This document shows, in pieces, positions 30,375 through 39,684 of a stretch of DNA of 64,000 nucleotides (position 1 is the stretch's first letter; every line of letters begins with the position of its first letter). The notes under the pieces were generated by a model. It was not told the origin of the DNA, searched no databases, and was given only the letters and a program-made list of their open reading frames with translations. The position numbers and the translations under genes were made by a program. The DNA comes from Gordonia polyisoprenivorans NBRC 16320 = JCM 10675 (GTDB taxonomy: Bacteria > Actinomycetota > Actinomycetes > Mycobacteriales > Mycobacteriaceae), in assembly GCF_000241325.1 (NCBI RefSeq), contig NZ_BAEI01000018.1, positions 19,336 to 83,335 of the forward strand, in the 5' to 3' direction.

Positions 30375-30812
30375 TCAGCCGATGTTCTGGGCGAGTCCCA
30401 CCAGGATGTTCTCGGGCCCGCGGATGTAACAGAGGCGATAGACGTTCTCGTACTGCACCACTTCGGGGCCGACGAGACGCGCGCCTTTGGCGACGGCTCG
30501 GGCGAGGGTGTCGTCGAGGTCGTCGACCTCGAACATGACTCGCAGATATCCGAGCGCGTTCACCGGCGCGTTGCGATGGTCGTCGATCACCTCGGGTGCG
30601 AGGAACCGTGAGAGTTCGAGCCGACCGTGTCCGTCGGGCGTGCGCATCATCGCGACCTCGACGCGCTGATCGGCCAGCCCGGTCACCCGACCGGCCCACT
30701 CCCCCTCGGCCATCGCGCGACCCTCGAGCTCGAGCCCGAGTTCGACGAAGAAGTCGATCACCGCCGAGAGATCCTCGACGACGATGCCGACGTTGTTCAT
30801 CCGGATCGTCAT
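30375..30812 (-). CDS. VOC-superfamily protein (glyoxalase/bleomycin-resistance fold)
   Basis: The 145 residues form two beta-alpha-beta-beta-beta units: MNNVGIVVEDLSAVIDFFVELGLELEGRA and LGYLRVMFEVDDLDDTLARAVAKGARLVGPEVVQYENVYRLCYIRGPENILVGLAQ. Candidate metal ligands are Glu and His in GRLELSRF and the C-terminal Glu of GPENILV. The substrate is unknown. Starts at 30812 (MTIRMNN) or 30800 (MNNVGI) are both possible. It lies 37 nt downstream of the enoyl-CoA hydratase on the same strand, so the two may be co-transcribed. Confidence 0.8.
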   Translation of the reverse strand: MTIRMNNVGIVVEDLSAVIDFFVELGLELEGRAMAEGEWAGRVTGLADQRVEVAMMRTPDGHGRLELSRFLAPEVIDDHRNAPVNALGYLRVMFEVDDLDDTLARAVAKGARLVGPEVVQYENVYRLCYIRGPENILVGLAQNIG

Positions 30813-30849
30813 TCGTGACCGCCTTCTAGGGGAATTGTGTTGCGCCCGT

Positions 30850-31665
30850 TCATTGTTGATCCTCCGGATCGGCGAACACGGGAGTGCGGCGGCTCATCCC
30901 CGCCGCGACCGCCTCCAACTGATTCGGCGAACCCATCAGACCGACCTGCAGTTCGCTCTCCAGCAGCAGCGCCGACGCCGGGTCGGAGCTCGTCCAAGTG
31001 TCGTCGTAGAGACGCTTGGCGGCCTGAACCGCATGCGGGGATTTGCCGGCGATCTCGTGAGCCAGCGCCAATGCCTCGGCGAGCGGGTCGTCGGCGACAC
31101 GGGTGACGAGGCCGAGCGCATCGGCTTCGGTTCCGCTCAGGATGCGTCCGGTGAACGTCAACTCCTTGGCGACGTCGATGCCGACGAGCCGCGGCAGGGT
31201 CTGGGTGATACCCATGTCGGGCACCAGACCCCACTTGACCTCCATGATCGACAGTCGGGCATCCGGTGCCGCATACCGAATGTCGGCACCGAGCGCGATC
31301 TGCATGCCGCCGCCGAAGCAGTTGCCGTGCACAGCGGCGATCACCGGCGCGGCGATGCGCGACCAGTCGTAGGACACGCGCTGGGCCAGATTGGCGGCGC
31401 GGCCGTCCTCGCGTGCCATGAGATCCATCGGACCGCTGCCCTCGCTGTCGCCCAGGCTCGTGATGTCGAGGCCCGAACAGAAACTCTTGCCGTCGCCGTG
31501 GAGTACGACGGCGCGCACGGTGCGATCGGCGGCCAGCTTCTCGGTGACGTCCACGAGCGCCTCGAACATCGCAGCATCGAGAGCGTTGTGCTTCTCGGCG
31601 CGATCCAGCGTCACCGTGGCGACGCCGTCAGCGTCGACGTCGAGGCGGATTCTGTGCTCGCTCAT
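30850..31665 (-). CDS. Enoyl-CoA hydratase/isomerase family protein
   Basis: This 271-residue crotonase-fold protein has the oxyanion-hole segments SFCSGLDITSLG and AAVHGNCFGGGMQIALGADIRYAA. The two catalytic Glu positions of typical hydratases would lie in GNCFGGGMQ and VKWGLVPD. Here the first is Phe/Gly and the second is replaced by Leu-Val-Pro-Asp, as in the isomerase-like EchA members with Asp. It probably acts on a fatty-acyl or aromatic acyl-CoA rather than as a classical hydratase. The ATG at 31665 (MSEHRIRLDVDADG) is chosen over a longer frame. Confidence 0.85.
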   Translation of the reverse strand: MSEHRIRLDVDADGVATVTLDRAEKHNALDAAMFEALVDVTEKLAADRTVRAVVLHGDGKSFCSGLDITSLGDSEGSGPMDLMAREDGRAANLAQRVSYDWSRIAAPVIAAVHGNCFGGGMQIALGADIRYAAPDARLSIMEVKWGLVPDMGITQTLPRLVGIDVAKELTFTGRILSGTEADALGLVTRVADDPLAEALALAHEIAGKSPHAVQAAKRLYDDTWTSSDPASALLLESELQVGLMGSPNQLEAVAAGMSRRTPVFADPEDQQ

Positions 31666-31899
31666 ACTGATACCGATCTCCCGGGGGTCGGACGTCACGA
31701 CTGCACGCTGTTGTCCAGGGTGCGCTGCCGACGTTACAGGTGGGTGCGGTGGCACGGTAGACGTTGCGCGTGCAGGATGTCGCGCCGTCTCGCACGAACA
31801 GAGGGGGTGTAGCGGCTGGGGAAGTCACGGTGCGCCTCCGTGGATCTCTTTCAAACACAGCAGGCGCACACCGGCCGGAGGCCGGAAGGGATGTCACGG
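31666..31899. other. Intergenic region before the enoyl-CoA hydratase
   Basis: These 234 bases between the tRNA and the start of the hydratase gene should hold the hydratase promoter. I see no convincing hexamer pair, repeat or small gene. Confidence 0.4.
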
Positions 31900-31972
31900 T
31901 GCCCCCGGCAGGATTCGAACCTGCGGCCTTCTGCTCCGGAGGCAGACGCTCTATCCCCTGAGCTACGGGGGC
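31900..31972 (-). tRNA. tRNA-Arg (anticodon CCG)
   Basis: A full cloverleaf of 73 nt is seen: acceptor GCCCCCG/CGGGGGC, D arm with AGCTCAGGGGATAGAGC, anticodon loop CTCCGGA giving CCG (reads CGG), and T arm GCAGG-TTCGAAT-CCTGC. The discriminator base is A and CCA is not encoded. CGG is a frequent Arg codon in this GC-rich DNA. Confidence 0.97.
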
Positions 31973-32027
31973 TCAACGGGCGGCACTCAGAGTAGCGCAC
32001 TCCGGTCCGGCAACCCAATCCGGCAGG

Positions 32028-34994
32028 TCACGACACGCCCACCACGCCGTCCATGCGCACCGAGGACCCGTTGGTCCCCCGCACCACGTGCAGTTGCGCC
32101 GGAATCCTCGCGCGCATCTCGTCGACGTGGCTGACGACGCCGACCACCCGTCCGCCCGAACGCAACTCGTCGAGGACGCCCATGACGAGGTCGAGCGCCT
32201 CGGGGTCCAGGGAACCGAAGCCCTCGTCGATGAAGATGGTGTCGAGGACGCGGCCACCGGATTCCGCGGACACGACATCGGCCAGTCCGAGGGCCAGGGC
32301 CAGCGAGGCGAAGAAGGTCTCTCCACCGGACAGCGTGGTGGCCGCACGAACGGCGCCGGTGTACTCGTCGTGCACCTCGATGCCCAGACCACCGCGGCGA
32401 CCGCGCGGACCGGCCGCATCGGAGTGGACGAATTCGTAACGGCCCGAGGACATCTGATGCAGCCGAACCGACGCCGCCACCAAGACCTCCTCGAGACGCG
32501 AGGCCAGCACATAGGAGTGCAGCGACATCTTGCGCGCGTTCTGGCCGCGCCCGGCGACCAGATCGGCCAGACCCTGCACGCGAGCGTGCCGCTCCCGGGC
32601 CGGTGCCAGCACGTCGAGCGCCGACCAGAACTCGGCGACGAGCTCCTCGAGTCGCGTCACCGTTCGGGCGGCCAGGGCGTGCTCACGCGCCGCCGCCTCC
32701 TGCCGCCGTTGGGCCTGCGCCAGCGCCTCCGACAAAACGCCGGTGTCGACCGGCTCGGTCGACAGCGCCGCAGCGACATCGGCGTCTGCCATCGTTTCCT
32801 GGGCGCCGGCGCGCAGCTCCGCCGCCCGAGAGATCATCGTCTCCCAGGCATCGAGCTGCGCGGGCGTCGCCGCCGCGTCGCGCAGCGCCCCCACATCACT
32901 GAATCCGGCTTCGGACAACCGCAATTCGAGTCGACCGGCGAGGTCGTCACGGTGTCGGACCGCGCGGTGCAGGTCGGCTCGCGCATCGCGCAGGGCCCGA
33001 GCCCGACGACACAGCTCGGCCAGCTCGGCACGTCGCTCATCGACACCGATCCGCCCGCCGGTGGCCTGTGCGACCTCGTCATCGAGATCGTCGATCTCGC
33101 GACGCAGCGTCGAGCGGCGTTCCGCGCGCGCGGACGTCGACGCCGCGAGACGGCCGAGTTCGGTGCGCCAGGTCTCGATCTCGGCATCGATGGCGTTGAC
33201 GGCGCGTTCGAGGGTCGGGATCGACGCCACCCGGGTCCGGGCGTCGGCGAGCTCACGGTCGAGTGCCTGTCGACGCGATCGCACCACATCCGCGGACTCC
33301 TCACCGATCTCCTCCTCGAGGTGCACACGGCGCGCCTCGAGCGTGGCCAGCGCCGTCTCGGCTCGCCTCCGGCGCTCGGCCGCACGATCTTCGGCGGCCG
33401 CCGCCGCGGCCTCCGCGGTCTTCGCGACGTCGGTCTGCTCGCCGGCGTCGGCGGGCGCCGGGTGCTCGGTTGATCCGCACACCATGCACGGCTCTCCCGG
33501 GGTGAGCGTCGAGGCGAGCTCGGCGGCCATGCCGGCGATCCGACGCTCCCGCAGATCGAGGTGGTGTTCGCGCGCGGCGGTGTGTGATTCACGTGCGGCG
33601 AGCACCTCCGTCCGAGCCTGCGTGAGCTCGGCGTCCAGCGCTTGCCGCGCGACGAACGCTGCGACCAGCTCCTCGCATCGTTCGCGGTCGGCGGCGAGCC
33701 GTTGCACGTCGGATCTCGCCTCGGATGCGGCCCCCAACGCGGTCACCGCAACCTGACGGCGGTCCGGCGCGGCCTCCAGCATGCCGGTCAGCTCGGCGGT
33801 ACGGGCTTGTGCGGCAGCCACTTCGGCGTCGAGCCGACGAAGGTCGGTCAGCAGCGTGGGACGCTGTTCGACGCGTCGCGCGAGCGGCTCCCACCGCGCC
33901 GACTCCCCGGTCCACCGTTCGATCGCCGCATCGAGATCAGCGTCGGAGCCCGCGAGCGCGGCTCCCTCGGGTAGGTCGGCGAATCCCGCTGCGGCAGAGT
34001 CGTATGCGCGGCTCGCGGCGGCCGCAGCCGACGCTGCGGCGTCGTGGTCGTCGGCGAGCGGAATGATCGGTGCCGCGGCGCGAGCTGCCCGCGCCGCGAC
34101 GCGTGCCTGCTCGAGATCGGCAGCTCCGGCATCGAGCTGAGTCAATCGCGCCTGCGCCTCGAGGCCTCGACGCCGTAACTCCGCCAGCCGATTTCCGTTC
34201 GCGAGTGTTGTCTGCGCACCGTCGAGCTCGGCCTGCGCCGCGGCGAGTCGCCGGTGGGCGGACTCGACGGCCTCCCGGGCGTTGGCCAGACACCCTTGCG
34301 CCCAGTCGATCTCCGCCTCCGCCGGTGGTTCGCAGTCGAGCACTGCTGCCATCTGACCGGCGATGCGTTCGACCGCCGCCGCCTTCTCACCGAGAGCTGC
34401 TTCGGCCTGCCGGGCACGGTCCTTGAGCCACTCCTCGACCCCACCGAACCGCTCGGTGTCGAACAGCCGCTCCAGCAACGCTTCTCGATCCTCGGAGCTC
34501 GCGCGCAGGAATCGCGCGAAGTCGCCCTGCGGGAGGAGCACGACCTGGAAGAACTGATCGGCACTCATCCCGAGCAGTCGCGTGATCGACTCACCGATCT
34601 CCGGTAGCCGGGTCAGTGCCGGGCCCGAGTCGTCGAGCCAGGTCATCGTGGCCTTTGCCTGGACCTTGGTGGTGCCGGTTCCGCGCTTCTTGGGTCGATG
34701 GTATTCCGGTGCGCGCACGATGCGCATCCGTCGGCCACCGATGGTGGCCTCGAGCTCCACTTCCGGAACCTGCTGTGCATCAGCATGATCGGAGTGCAGT
34801 CGGCGTCCCTCCTGCCGCGAGCCGGGCACCCTGCCGAACAGCGCGAAGGCCACGGCGTCGAGCACCGAGGTCTTTCCGGCTCCGGTCTGCCCGTGCAGCA
34901 GGAACAGGCCGTCGGCACCGAGGGCGTCGAAATCGATCTCGGTGTCCGCGGCGAACGGCCCGAACGCCGTCATCCGTAAACGATGCAGTCTCAT
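32028..34994 (-). CDS. sbcC: Exonuclease subunit SbcC (Rad50-like)
   Basis: This 988-residue SMC-like ATPase works with SbcD to open and cut hairpins and blocked DNA ends. Walker A (GQTGAGKTS) is at residues 35-43. Two long coiled coils flank the zinc-hook motif CMVCG near residue 502. The C-terminal lobe has the ABC signature TLSGGETFFASLALALGLADV, then Walker B LDTIFIDEGFGSLD. Start ATG 34994 lies 10 nt after the sbcD stop. The coiled coil is unusually rich in Ala and Arg, as expected from the base composition. Confidence 0.94.
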   Translation of the reverse strand: MRLHRLRMTAFGPFAADTEIDFDALGADGLFLLHGQTGAGKTSVLDAVAFALFGRVPGSRQEGRRLHSDHADAQQVPEVELEATIGGRRMRIVRAPEYHRPKKRGTGTTKVQAKATMTWLDDSGPALTRLPEIGESITRLLGMSADQFFQVVLLPQGDFARFLRASSEDREALLERLFDTERFGGVEEWLKDRARQAEAALGEKAAAVERIAGQMAAVLDCEPPAEAEIDWAQGCLANAREAVESAHRRLAAAQAELDGAQTTLANGNRLAELRRRGLEAQARLTQLDAGAADLEQARVAARAARAAAPIIPLADDHDAAASAAAAASRAYDSAAAGFADLPEGAALAGSDADLDAAIERWTGESARWEPLARRVEQRPTLLTDLRRLDAEVAAAQARTAELTGMLEAAPDRRQVAVTALGAASEARSDVQRLAADRERCEELVAAFVARQALDAELTQARTEVLAARESHTAAREHHLDLRERRIAGMAAELASTLTPGEPCMVCGSTEHPAPADAGEQTDVAKTAEAAAAAAEDRAAERRRRAETALATLEARRVHLEEEIGEESADVVRSRRQALDRELADARTRVASIPTLERAVNAIDAEIETWRTELGRLAASTSARAERRSTLRREIDDLDDEVAQATGGRIGVDERRAELAELCRRARALRDARADLHRAVRHRDDLAGRLELRLSEAGFSDVGALRDAAATPAQLDAWETMISRAAELRAGAQETMADADVAAALSTEPVDTGVLSEALAQAQRRQEAAAREHALAARTVTRLEELVAEFWSALDVLAPARERHARVQGLADLVAGRGQNARKMSLHSYVLASRLEEVLVAASVRLHQMSSGRYEFVHSDAAGPRGRRGGLGIEVHDEYTGAVRAATTLSGGETFFASLALALGLADVVSAESGGRVLDTIFIDEGFGSLDPEALDLVMGVLDELRSGGRVVGVVSHVDEMRARIPAQLHVVRGTNGSSVRMDGVVGVS

Positions 34995-35004
34995 CGGCGG
35001 CGCC

Positions 35005-36246
35005 TCACGCCGACTTCGGTTCGGTGTCGAGGGCGAACAGCGCCCACTGCCCTTGATCGGCCTCGATGGCCTCGATGTCAGCAGCACCGACCTCGGCAGC
35101 ACCGGCCTCGACCACTTCCGGTTCGCCGACGACCTCACGCAGCGCACGCTCGATCAGGTCCCGCTCGGCCGCGGACGGCTCGTCACGGACGTCACCGACG
35201 AAGGCAGCGATGATCTCTGCGTCGGTGCGTCCGCGTATGCGCGACCGGTAATCGAGACGACCGAGGGCCTCCGGTCGCTCCCAGTGCACGTGCACCGCGT
35301 AGGGGAATCGCTCGCGCAGTCGGCGCATCGCGTCGAGCGGCCGGATGGTGTCGGTGAGCGTCGCCTCGATGTAGTGCTCATGCGCGTCGGCGTACTTCTC
35401 GTCACCGAGGAGCTCATCGAGAGTGCCTCGCAGGGAGGACAACCCACGCAGGGCGGGCAGCTCGTGCAGGCGAACGTCGGTCACGCCGTCGGCATCGAGA
35501 TCGACGAGCCACACGCCCTTGCGATGACTGTTCTCACCAAAGGAGTACGGCATCGGCGAGCCGCTGTAGCGCACCGCCGGGGTGATCTCCTGCGGTGAGT
35601 GCAGGTGACCGAGCGCAACGTAATCGATCCCTGAGAACGTATCGGCGGCAACCGTTTCCACCCCACCGACGCTGATGGACCGCTCCGATCCGGTACTGAC
35701 GGCCCCGCTGACGAACGCGTGGGCGGCGACGACGGTACGCGCGCCGCGTGCGGTGGCGTCGGCGCGCACCCGGTCCATTGCCGCGCCCAGGACGCCCTGA
35801 TGACCGCACGGGGCATCGATGTCGAAAGCCTTTCGGACGGCGTCGGGTTCGAGGTAGGGAATCCCGTAGAACGCCACCGGGCCGAACTCGTCGTCGAGCA
35901 GGACCGGTGTGTCGATGGCAGCCACACTCGTGCGCAGGTGCAGTCCGCCCGCGGCCGCGAATGCCGATGCGGCACCGAGTCGGGTCGGTGAATCGTGGTT
36001 GCCGGAGGTGACGACGATCTGCGCCCCGGCGGCGGCGATGTCACCCAGGCCGGCGTCGTAGACGGACACCGCATCCGCCGAGGGAACCGAACGGTCGTAC
36101 ACATCGCCCGCCACCACGACGACGTCGACCGACTCGGCGGCGACGATCGCAGCAATGTCGGCGAGCATCCGACGTTGATCGGAGAGGAGCTCGACACCGT
36201 GGAACGTCCGGCCGAGGTGCCAGTCCGAGGTGTGCAGAATCCGCAT
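35005..36246 (-). CDS. sbcD: Exonuclease subunit SbcD (Mre11-like)
   Basis: This metallophosphoesterase nuclease, 413 residues, begins MRILHTSDWHLGRTFHG. The metal-binding motifs in order are DWH (8-10), VVVAGDVYDR, GNHDS and the C-terminal ALGHLHSPQ. A capping domain and a C-terminal SbcC-binding region follow. The internal ATG at 36246 is chosen because the DWH motif must be near the N terminus. It is the upstream gene of the sbcDC pair. Confidence 0.94.
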   Translation of the reverse strand: MRILHTSDWHLGRTFHGVELLSDQRRMLADIAAIVAAESVDVVVVAGDVYDRSVPSADAVSVYDAGLGDIAAAGAQIVVTSGNHDSPTRLGAASAFAAAGGLHLRTSVAAIDTPVLLDDEFGPVAFYGIPYLEPDAVRKAFDIDAPCGHQGVLGAAMDRVRADATARGARTVVAAHAFVSGAVSTGSERSISVGGVETVAADTFSGIDYVALGHLHSPQEITPAVRYSGSPMPYSFGENSHRKGVWLVDLDADGVTDVRLHELPALRGLSSLRGTLDELLGDEKYADAHEHYIEATLTDTIRPLDAMRRLRERFPYAVHVHWERPEALGRLDYRSRIRGRTDAEIIAAFVGDVRDEPSAAERDLIERALREVVGEPEVVEAGAAEVGAADIEAIEADQGQWALFALDTEPKSA

Positions 36247-36277
36247 GTCCAACACCGTACGATCGGCCACCGACAGA

Positions 36278-36320
36278 TCGGGGGAGGCGCCGCGGGGACA
36301 TCCCGCAGCACCTCCCCCGA
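36278..36320 (-). terminator. Hairpin downstream of the MFS gene
   Basis: The outer stem TCGGGGGAGG (36278-36287) pairs perfectly with CCTCCCCCGA (36311-36320), and an inner GCGGG/CCCGC stem lies in the loop. It starts about 25 nt after the MFS stop on the minus strand. No T tract follows, so it may be Rho-assisted or only a barrier before sbcD. Confidence 0.55.
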
Positions 36321-36345
36321 CCTGGGACGGACTCGGCGAACCGGG

Positions 36346-37857
36346 CTACGCCGCGCCGGCTCCCTCGACCTCGCCCTTGGAGACCGCGGCCGCCGCGGTG
36401 AACGGCGACGCCTGGTGCTTGGGCCGCGTCAGGAACAACGTGGCGAGAACACCGATCAGCAGCACCCCGGCCGGCAGGTACAGCGACTGGCCCATGGCGG
36501 TGGCGAACGGCTCACGCACGAACGCGGGCAGCTGACTGACCGCACTGCTCTGCTCGGTGGTGTTCACCCCGGGCAGTTCGGCGGCCAGTCGGGTCTGCAT
36601 GATGGCGCCGACGGCCGCCGAGCCGATCACCGAACCGATCATCCGGGTGGTGTTGTAGACCCCCGCTCCCGCGCCGGCCTGTTGCCATGGCAGGTTGCGT
36701 GTCGCCGTCGCCGCCAGCGGCGCCCAGATGCCCGCCGAGGCGATGCCCATCAGACACATCGGAATGATCAACTGCCACACCGGTGTCGACGGGCGGGCGA
36801 TCACGCCGACCCAGCCGACGGCGATCGCCTGCAGCAGCAACGCGGTGGCGATGATCGCGCTGGGATGGACCTTGTCGAGGACCCGACCGACGATCGGCGC
36901 GAGGATGCCGGTGAGCACCGCCATCGGCACCATCATCACCGCCGAGCGGGTCGGCGACATCCCGCCGACGAGCTGCAGGAAGAACATCACGGGGATCATC
37001 AGGCCGGAGATCGCGAAACCCATCGACGCGATACCGATGTTGGAGAGGGTGAAGTTGCGGTCCTTGAACAGCGAGAGCGGCACGAGTGGTTCGGTGCGGA
37101 TGCGCGACTGCCAGTAGATGAAGACGGCCATCACCGCGATGCCGCCGATGATCAGCACCCAGATCCAGGCCGCCCAGTCGTACTTCTCGCCATCCTGGAT
37201 GCCGAAGACGAGCGCCGACAGACCGACCGCCGACAGCACCACGCCGATCCAGTCGAAGGAATGGTCGTGGGTGTCGACCGAGGGCACCAGGGTGGCGGCG
37301 AGGATCAGCCCGACGATGCCGACCGGCAGGTTCACGAAGAAGATCCACTCCCAACCGAATTGGTCGGTGAGGATCCCACCGAGCAGCGGGCCGACCAGGG
37401 TGGCGACACCGGCGACGGTGCCCCACACGCCCATGGCCGCGCCGCGCTTCTCGGGCGGGAAGATCCGGGTGATGAGCGCCATGGTCTGCGGGGTGATCAG
37501 CGCGGCACCTATGCCCTGGAGGGCGCGTGCGGCGATCAGTTCACCGATCGAACCGGCGAAACCGCACCACACACTCGCGGCGGTGAAGACGACCAGCCCG
37601 ACCTGGTAGACGAGTTTGGGGCCGTATTTGTCACCGAGCCGTCCGGTGATCAGCAGCGGTACGGCGTAGGTGAGCAGGTAGGCGCTGGTGACCCACACGA
37701 TGCCGTTGACGTCGGTGCGCAGGGCGACCTGGATCTCGGGTTGGGCGACGGCGACGATCGTCATGTCGACGAGGATCATGAAGAACCCGACGCACAGCGC
37801 CATCAGGGACAGCCAGGGGCGGTTGGTCACCGCCGCCGGGGAGGTGGACGTACTCAT
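36346..37857 (-). CDS. MFS drug exporter, DHA2 (14-helix EmrB/QacA) family
   Basis: A proton-driven exporter of 503 residues with 14 predicted membrane helices. Motif A is GRLGDKYGPKLVYQ; motif D1-like residues are in LVDMTIVAVAQPEIQ; motif C is GPLLGGILTDQFGWEWIFFVNLPVG, which marks antiporters. The ATG at 37857 overlaps the padR stop by 4 nt (ATGA), so regulator and pump are translated together. The substrate is unknown; the neighbours suggest quinones or other electrophiles. Confidence 0.9.
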   Translation of the reverse strand: MSTSTSPAAVTNRPWLSLMALCVGFFMILVDMTIVAVAQPEIQVALRTDVNGIVWVTSAYLLTYAVPLLITGRLGDKYGPKLVYQVGLVVFTAASVWCGFAGSIGELIAARALQGIGAALITPQTMALITRIFPPEKRGAAMGVWGTVAGVATLVGPLLGGILTDQFGWEWIFFVNLPVGIVGLILAATLVPSVDTHDHSFDWIGVVLSAVGLSALVFGIQDGEKYDWAAWIWVLIIGGIAVMAVFIYWQSRIRTEPLVPLSLFKDRNFTLSNIGIASMGFAISGLMIPVMFFLQLVGGMSPTRSAVMMVPMAVLTGILAPIVGRVLDKVHPSAIIATALLLQAIAVGWVGVIARPSTPVWQLIIPMCLMGIASAGIWAPLAATATRNLPWQQAGAGAGVYNTTRMIGSVIGSAAVGAIMQTRLAAELPGVNTTEQSSAVSQLPAFVREPFATAMGQSLYLPAGVLLIGVLATLFLTRPKHQASPFTAAAAVSKGEVEGAGAA

Positions 37858-38513
37858 TGCGGGGTCACTTTCTGTGGAGACTCTGGGGAGGAGAACATGT
37901 GCTGCATGGCGGCATAGGGCGAATCCGGGTCGTCGAGCCATTCGATCTCTCCGGACTCCAGACGGCCGAGAAGACCGGCGAGCCACTCGATCTGGGTCCG
38001 CAGGGTGACGATCCGACAGCCGGCGTCGAGGAAGAACATCTCCGGGATGCCCTTGCCCGACGCCCACTCGGCGGCGTCGACGAACTGCGCGAGATCGGCG
38101 CGCATCGCCTCGATGCGGGCCGAGAGCAACTCGATCACCCGCGGCCGGGGAAGGGCATGGGCTTCCGACAGCGCGAGGTAGAGCTCGGGATACTCGGGTG
38201 AGTGCTGGGCGAGGATGCGCTCGAGATTGACCACGAGCGCCTCCTGTCCGGCCTCGGTGATCGCATAGACGGTGCGTTCGGGCCGGTTGCCCTCGCGTCG
38301 GACGTCGTGGACCTCGATCAGTCCGTTCCCGAGAAGCCGGTCGACCGTGTGGTAGAGCGTGCCCGGCCGAAACTTCACCAGCCGATCCTCACGTCGCTCG
38401 AGCGTGATCTGCACCATCTCGTACGGGTGCAACGGTTGTTCGGCGAGCAGCCCGAGCACCAGCACCGCCAACGGAGCCAACACATGCTCACCCCCACCGC
38501 GACCGGCACCCAC
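37854..38513 (-). CDS. PadR-family transcriptional regulator
   Basis: The N-terminal winged helix has the PadR pattern LAPLAVLVLGLLAEQPLHPYEMVQITLERREDRLVKFRPGTLYHTVDRLLGNGLIEVHDVRREGNRPERTVYAITEAG. A C-terminal dimerisation helix region follows (residues about 120-200). I start it at GTG 38513 with GAAAGGTGG upstream; GTG 38483 is an alternative. It must begin downstream of the palindrome at 38540-38557. PadR proteins usually repress a linked efflux gene and are released by a phenolic or drug ligand. That fits the overlapping MFS gene. Confidence 0.88.
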   Translation of the reverse strand: MGAGRGGGEHVLAPLAVLVLGLLAEQPLHPYEMVQITLERREDRLVKFRPGTLYHTVDRLLGNGLIEVHDVRREGNRPERTVYAITEAGQEALVVNLERILAQHSPEYPELYLALSEAHALPRPRVIELLSARIEAMRADLAQFVDAAEWASGKGIPEMFFLDAGCRIVTLRTQIEWLAGLLGRLESGEIEWLDDPDSPYAAMQHMFSSPESPQKVTPQ

Positions 38514-38539
38514 GACGCCCACCTTTCGACCCACACCAA

Positions 38540-38557
38540 ATATTCCACGTGGAATAT
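38540..38557. promoter_or_regulatory. Perfect 18-bp palindrome, probable PadR operator
   Basis: ATATTCCACGTGGAATAT is identical to its reverse complement. It lies 26 bp from the padR start and 53 bp from the start of the divergent GST-like gene, the only AT-rich island here. PadR sites are commonly of this size and symmetry, so one bound dimer could control both directions. Confidence 0.7.
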
Positions 38558-38610
38558 ACACCCTGGAGTGTTCGGTGCCAATGTCGTGAGCGCTGATTAG
38601 TGTGGTCGTC

Positions 38611-39684
38611 ATGGACACCGACACCACCCCCGCAGCAGCGGGCTCATCCGGCTCGTCAACGTCCGGCACGCAGGGTTCGTACGTCACCGGCGGCCAGGAG
38701 TTCGTCCGCGACACCAAATACATCGAGACCCGCATCACCCGGGACGGCCGGGACGGCTATCCCGTCGAGGCCGGCCGCTACCGGCTCGTCGCCGCCCGCG
38801 CGTGCCCGTGGGCGAACCGCACGCTGATCGTGCGCCGGCTCCTCGGACTCGAGGACGCCATCTCCCTCGGCCTGTGCGGACCCACCCACGACGCCGACTC
38901 GTGGACCTTCGATCTCGACCCCGGCGGTGTCGATCCGGTGCTCGGCATCCCCCGCCTCAAGGACGCCTACGACAAGCGTTTCCCCGGCTACCCCAAGGGC
39001 ATCACCGTGCCCGCGATCGTGGACATCCCGACCGGCGAGGTCGTCACCAACGACTTCCCGCAGATCACCATCGACTTCGAACTCGAGTGGACCGATCACC
39101 ACCGCGACGGCGCACCGCAGCTCTACCCCGAGCATCTGCGCGACGAGATCGACGCCGTCAACAAAGGGGTGTACACCGAGGTCAACAACGGCGTCTACCG
39201 ATGCGGTTTCGCCGGTAGTCAGGACTCCTACGACAAGGCCTACGCACGGCTGTTCACCAAGCTCGACGAGCTCTCCGAACGACTCGCGACACAGCGATAC
39301 CTGGTGGGCGACACCATCACCGAAGCCGACGTGCGACTGTTCACCACCTTGGCGCGGTTCGACGCCGTCTATCACGGCCACTTCAAGTGCAATCGCACCA
39401 AACTCGCCGAGATGCCCGTGCTGTGGGCCTATGCCCGCGACCTCTTCCAGACCCCGGGCTTCGGCGACACCACCGATTTCACCCAGATCAAGCAGCACTA
39501 CTACATCGTCCACCGCGACATCAATCCCACCGGGATCGTTCCGCAGGGCCCCGACCTGCGCAATTGGCTGACCCCGCACCACCGCGAGGAGCTCGGCGGC
39601 GCCCCGTTCGGCGACGGCACCCCGCCACCACCCCCGCGTCCCGCCGAGGTCGTCCCCGCCGAGCACTGGGTACCGACGTCATGA
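38611..39684 (+). CDS. Xi-class glutathione transferase-like (glutathionyl/mycothiyl-hydroquinone reductase)
   Basis: The 357-residue protein has the YqjG/Ecm4 architecture. An N-terminal extension leads into a thioredoxin fold with the catalytic CPWANRTLIVRRLLGLED (Cys near residue 66), then a helical domain with the Tyr-rich segments VNNGVYRCGFA and QRYLVGDTITEADVRLFTTLARFDAVYHGHFKCN. Such enzymes reduce thiol-conjugated quinones back to hydroquinones. Actinobacteria use mycothiol rather than glutathione, so the thiol is probably mycothiol. The ATG at 38611 has no clear Shine-Dalgarno and may be leaderless. Its stop overlaps the next gene by 4 nt. Confidence 0.88.
   Translation: MDTDTTPAAAGSSGSSTSGTQGSYVTGGQEFVRDTKYIETRITRDGRDGYPVEAGRYRLVAARACPWANRTLIVRRLLGLEDAISLGLCGPTHDADSWTFDLDPGGVDPVLGIPRLKDAYDKRFPGYPKGITVPAIVDIPTGEVVTNDFPQITIDFELEWTDHHRDGAPQLYPEHLRDEIDAVNKGVYTEVNNGVYRCGFAGSQDSYDKAYARLFTKLDELSERLATQRYLVGDTITEADVRLFTTLARFDAVYHGHFKCNRTKLAEMPVLWAYARDLFQTPGFGDTTDFTQIKQHYYIVHRDINPTGIVPQGPDLRNWLTPHHREELGGAPFGDGTPPPPPRPAEVVPAEHWVPTS

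Noticed and set aside
31900..31972. tRNA-Arg as an integration site for a mobile island
   Set aside because: No integrase gene and no repeat of the tRNA 3' end was seen on either side; the flanks are ordinary chromosomal genes.
35995..37917. 640-codon plus-strand open frame opposite the MFS gene and sbcD start
   Set aside because: Translation is His/Arg/Asp/Gly repeats typical of antisense to a membrane protein gene.
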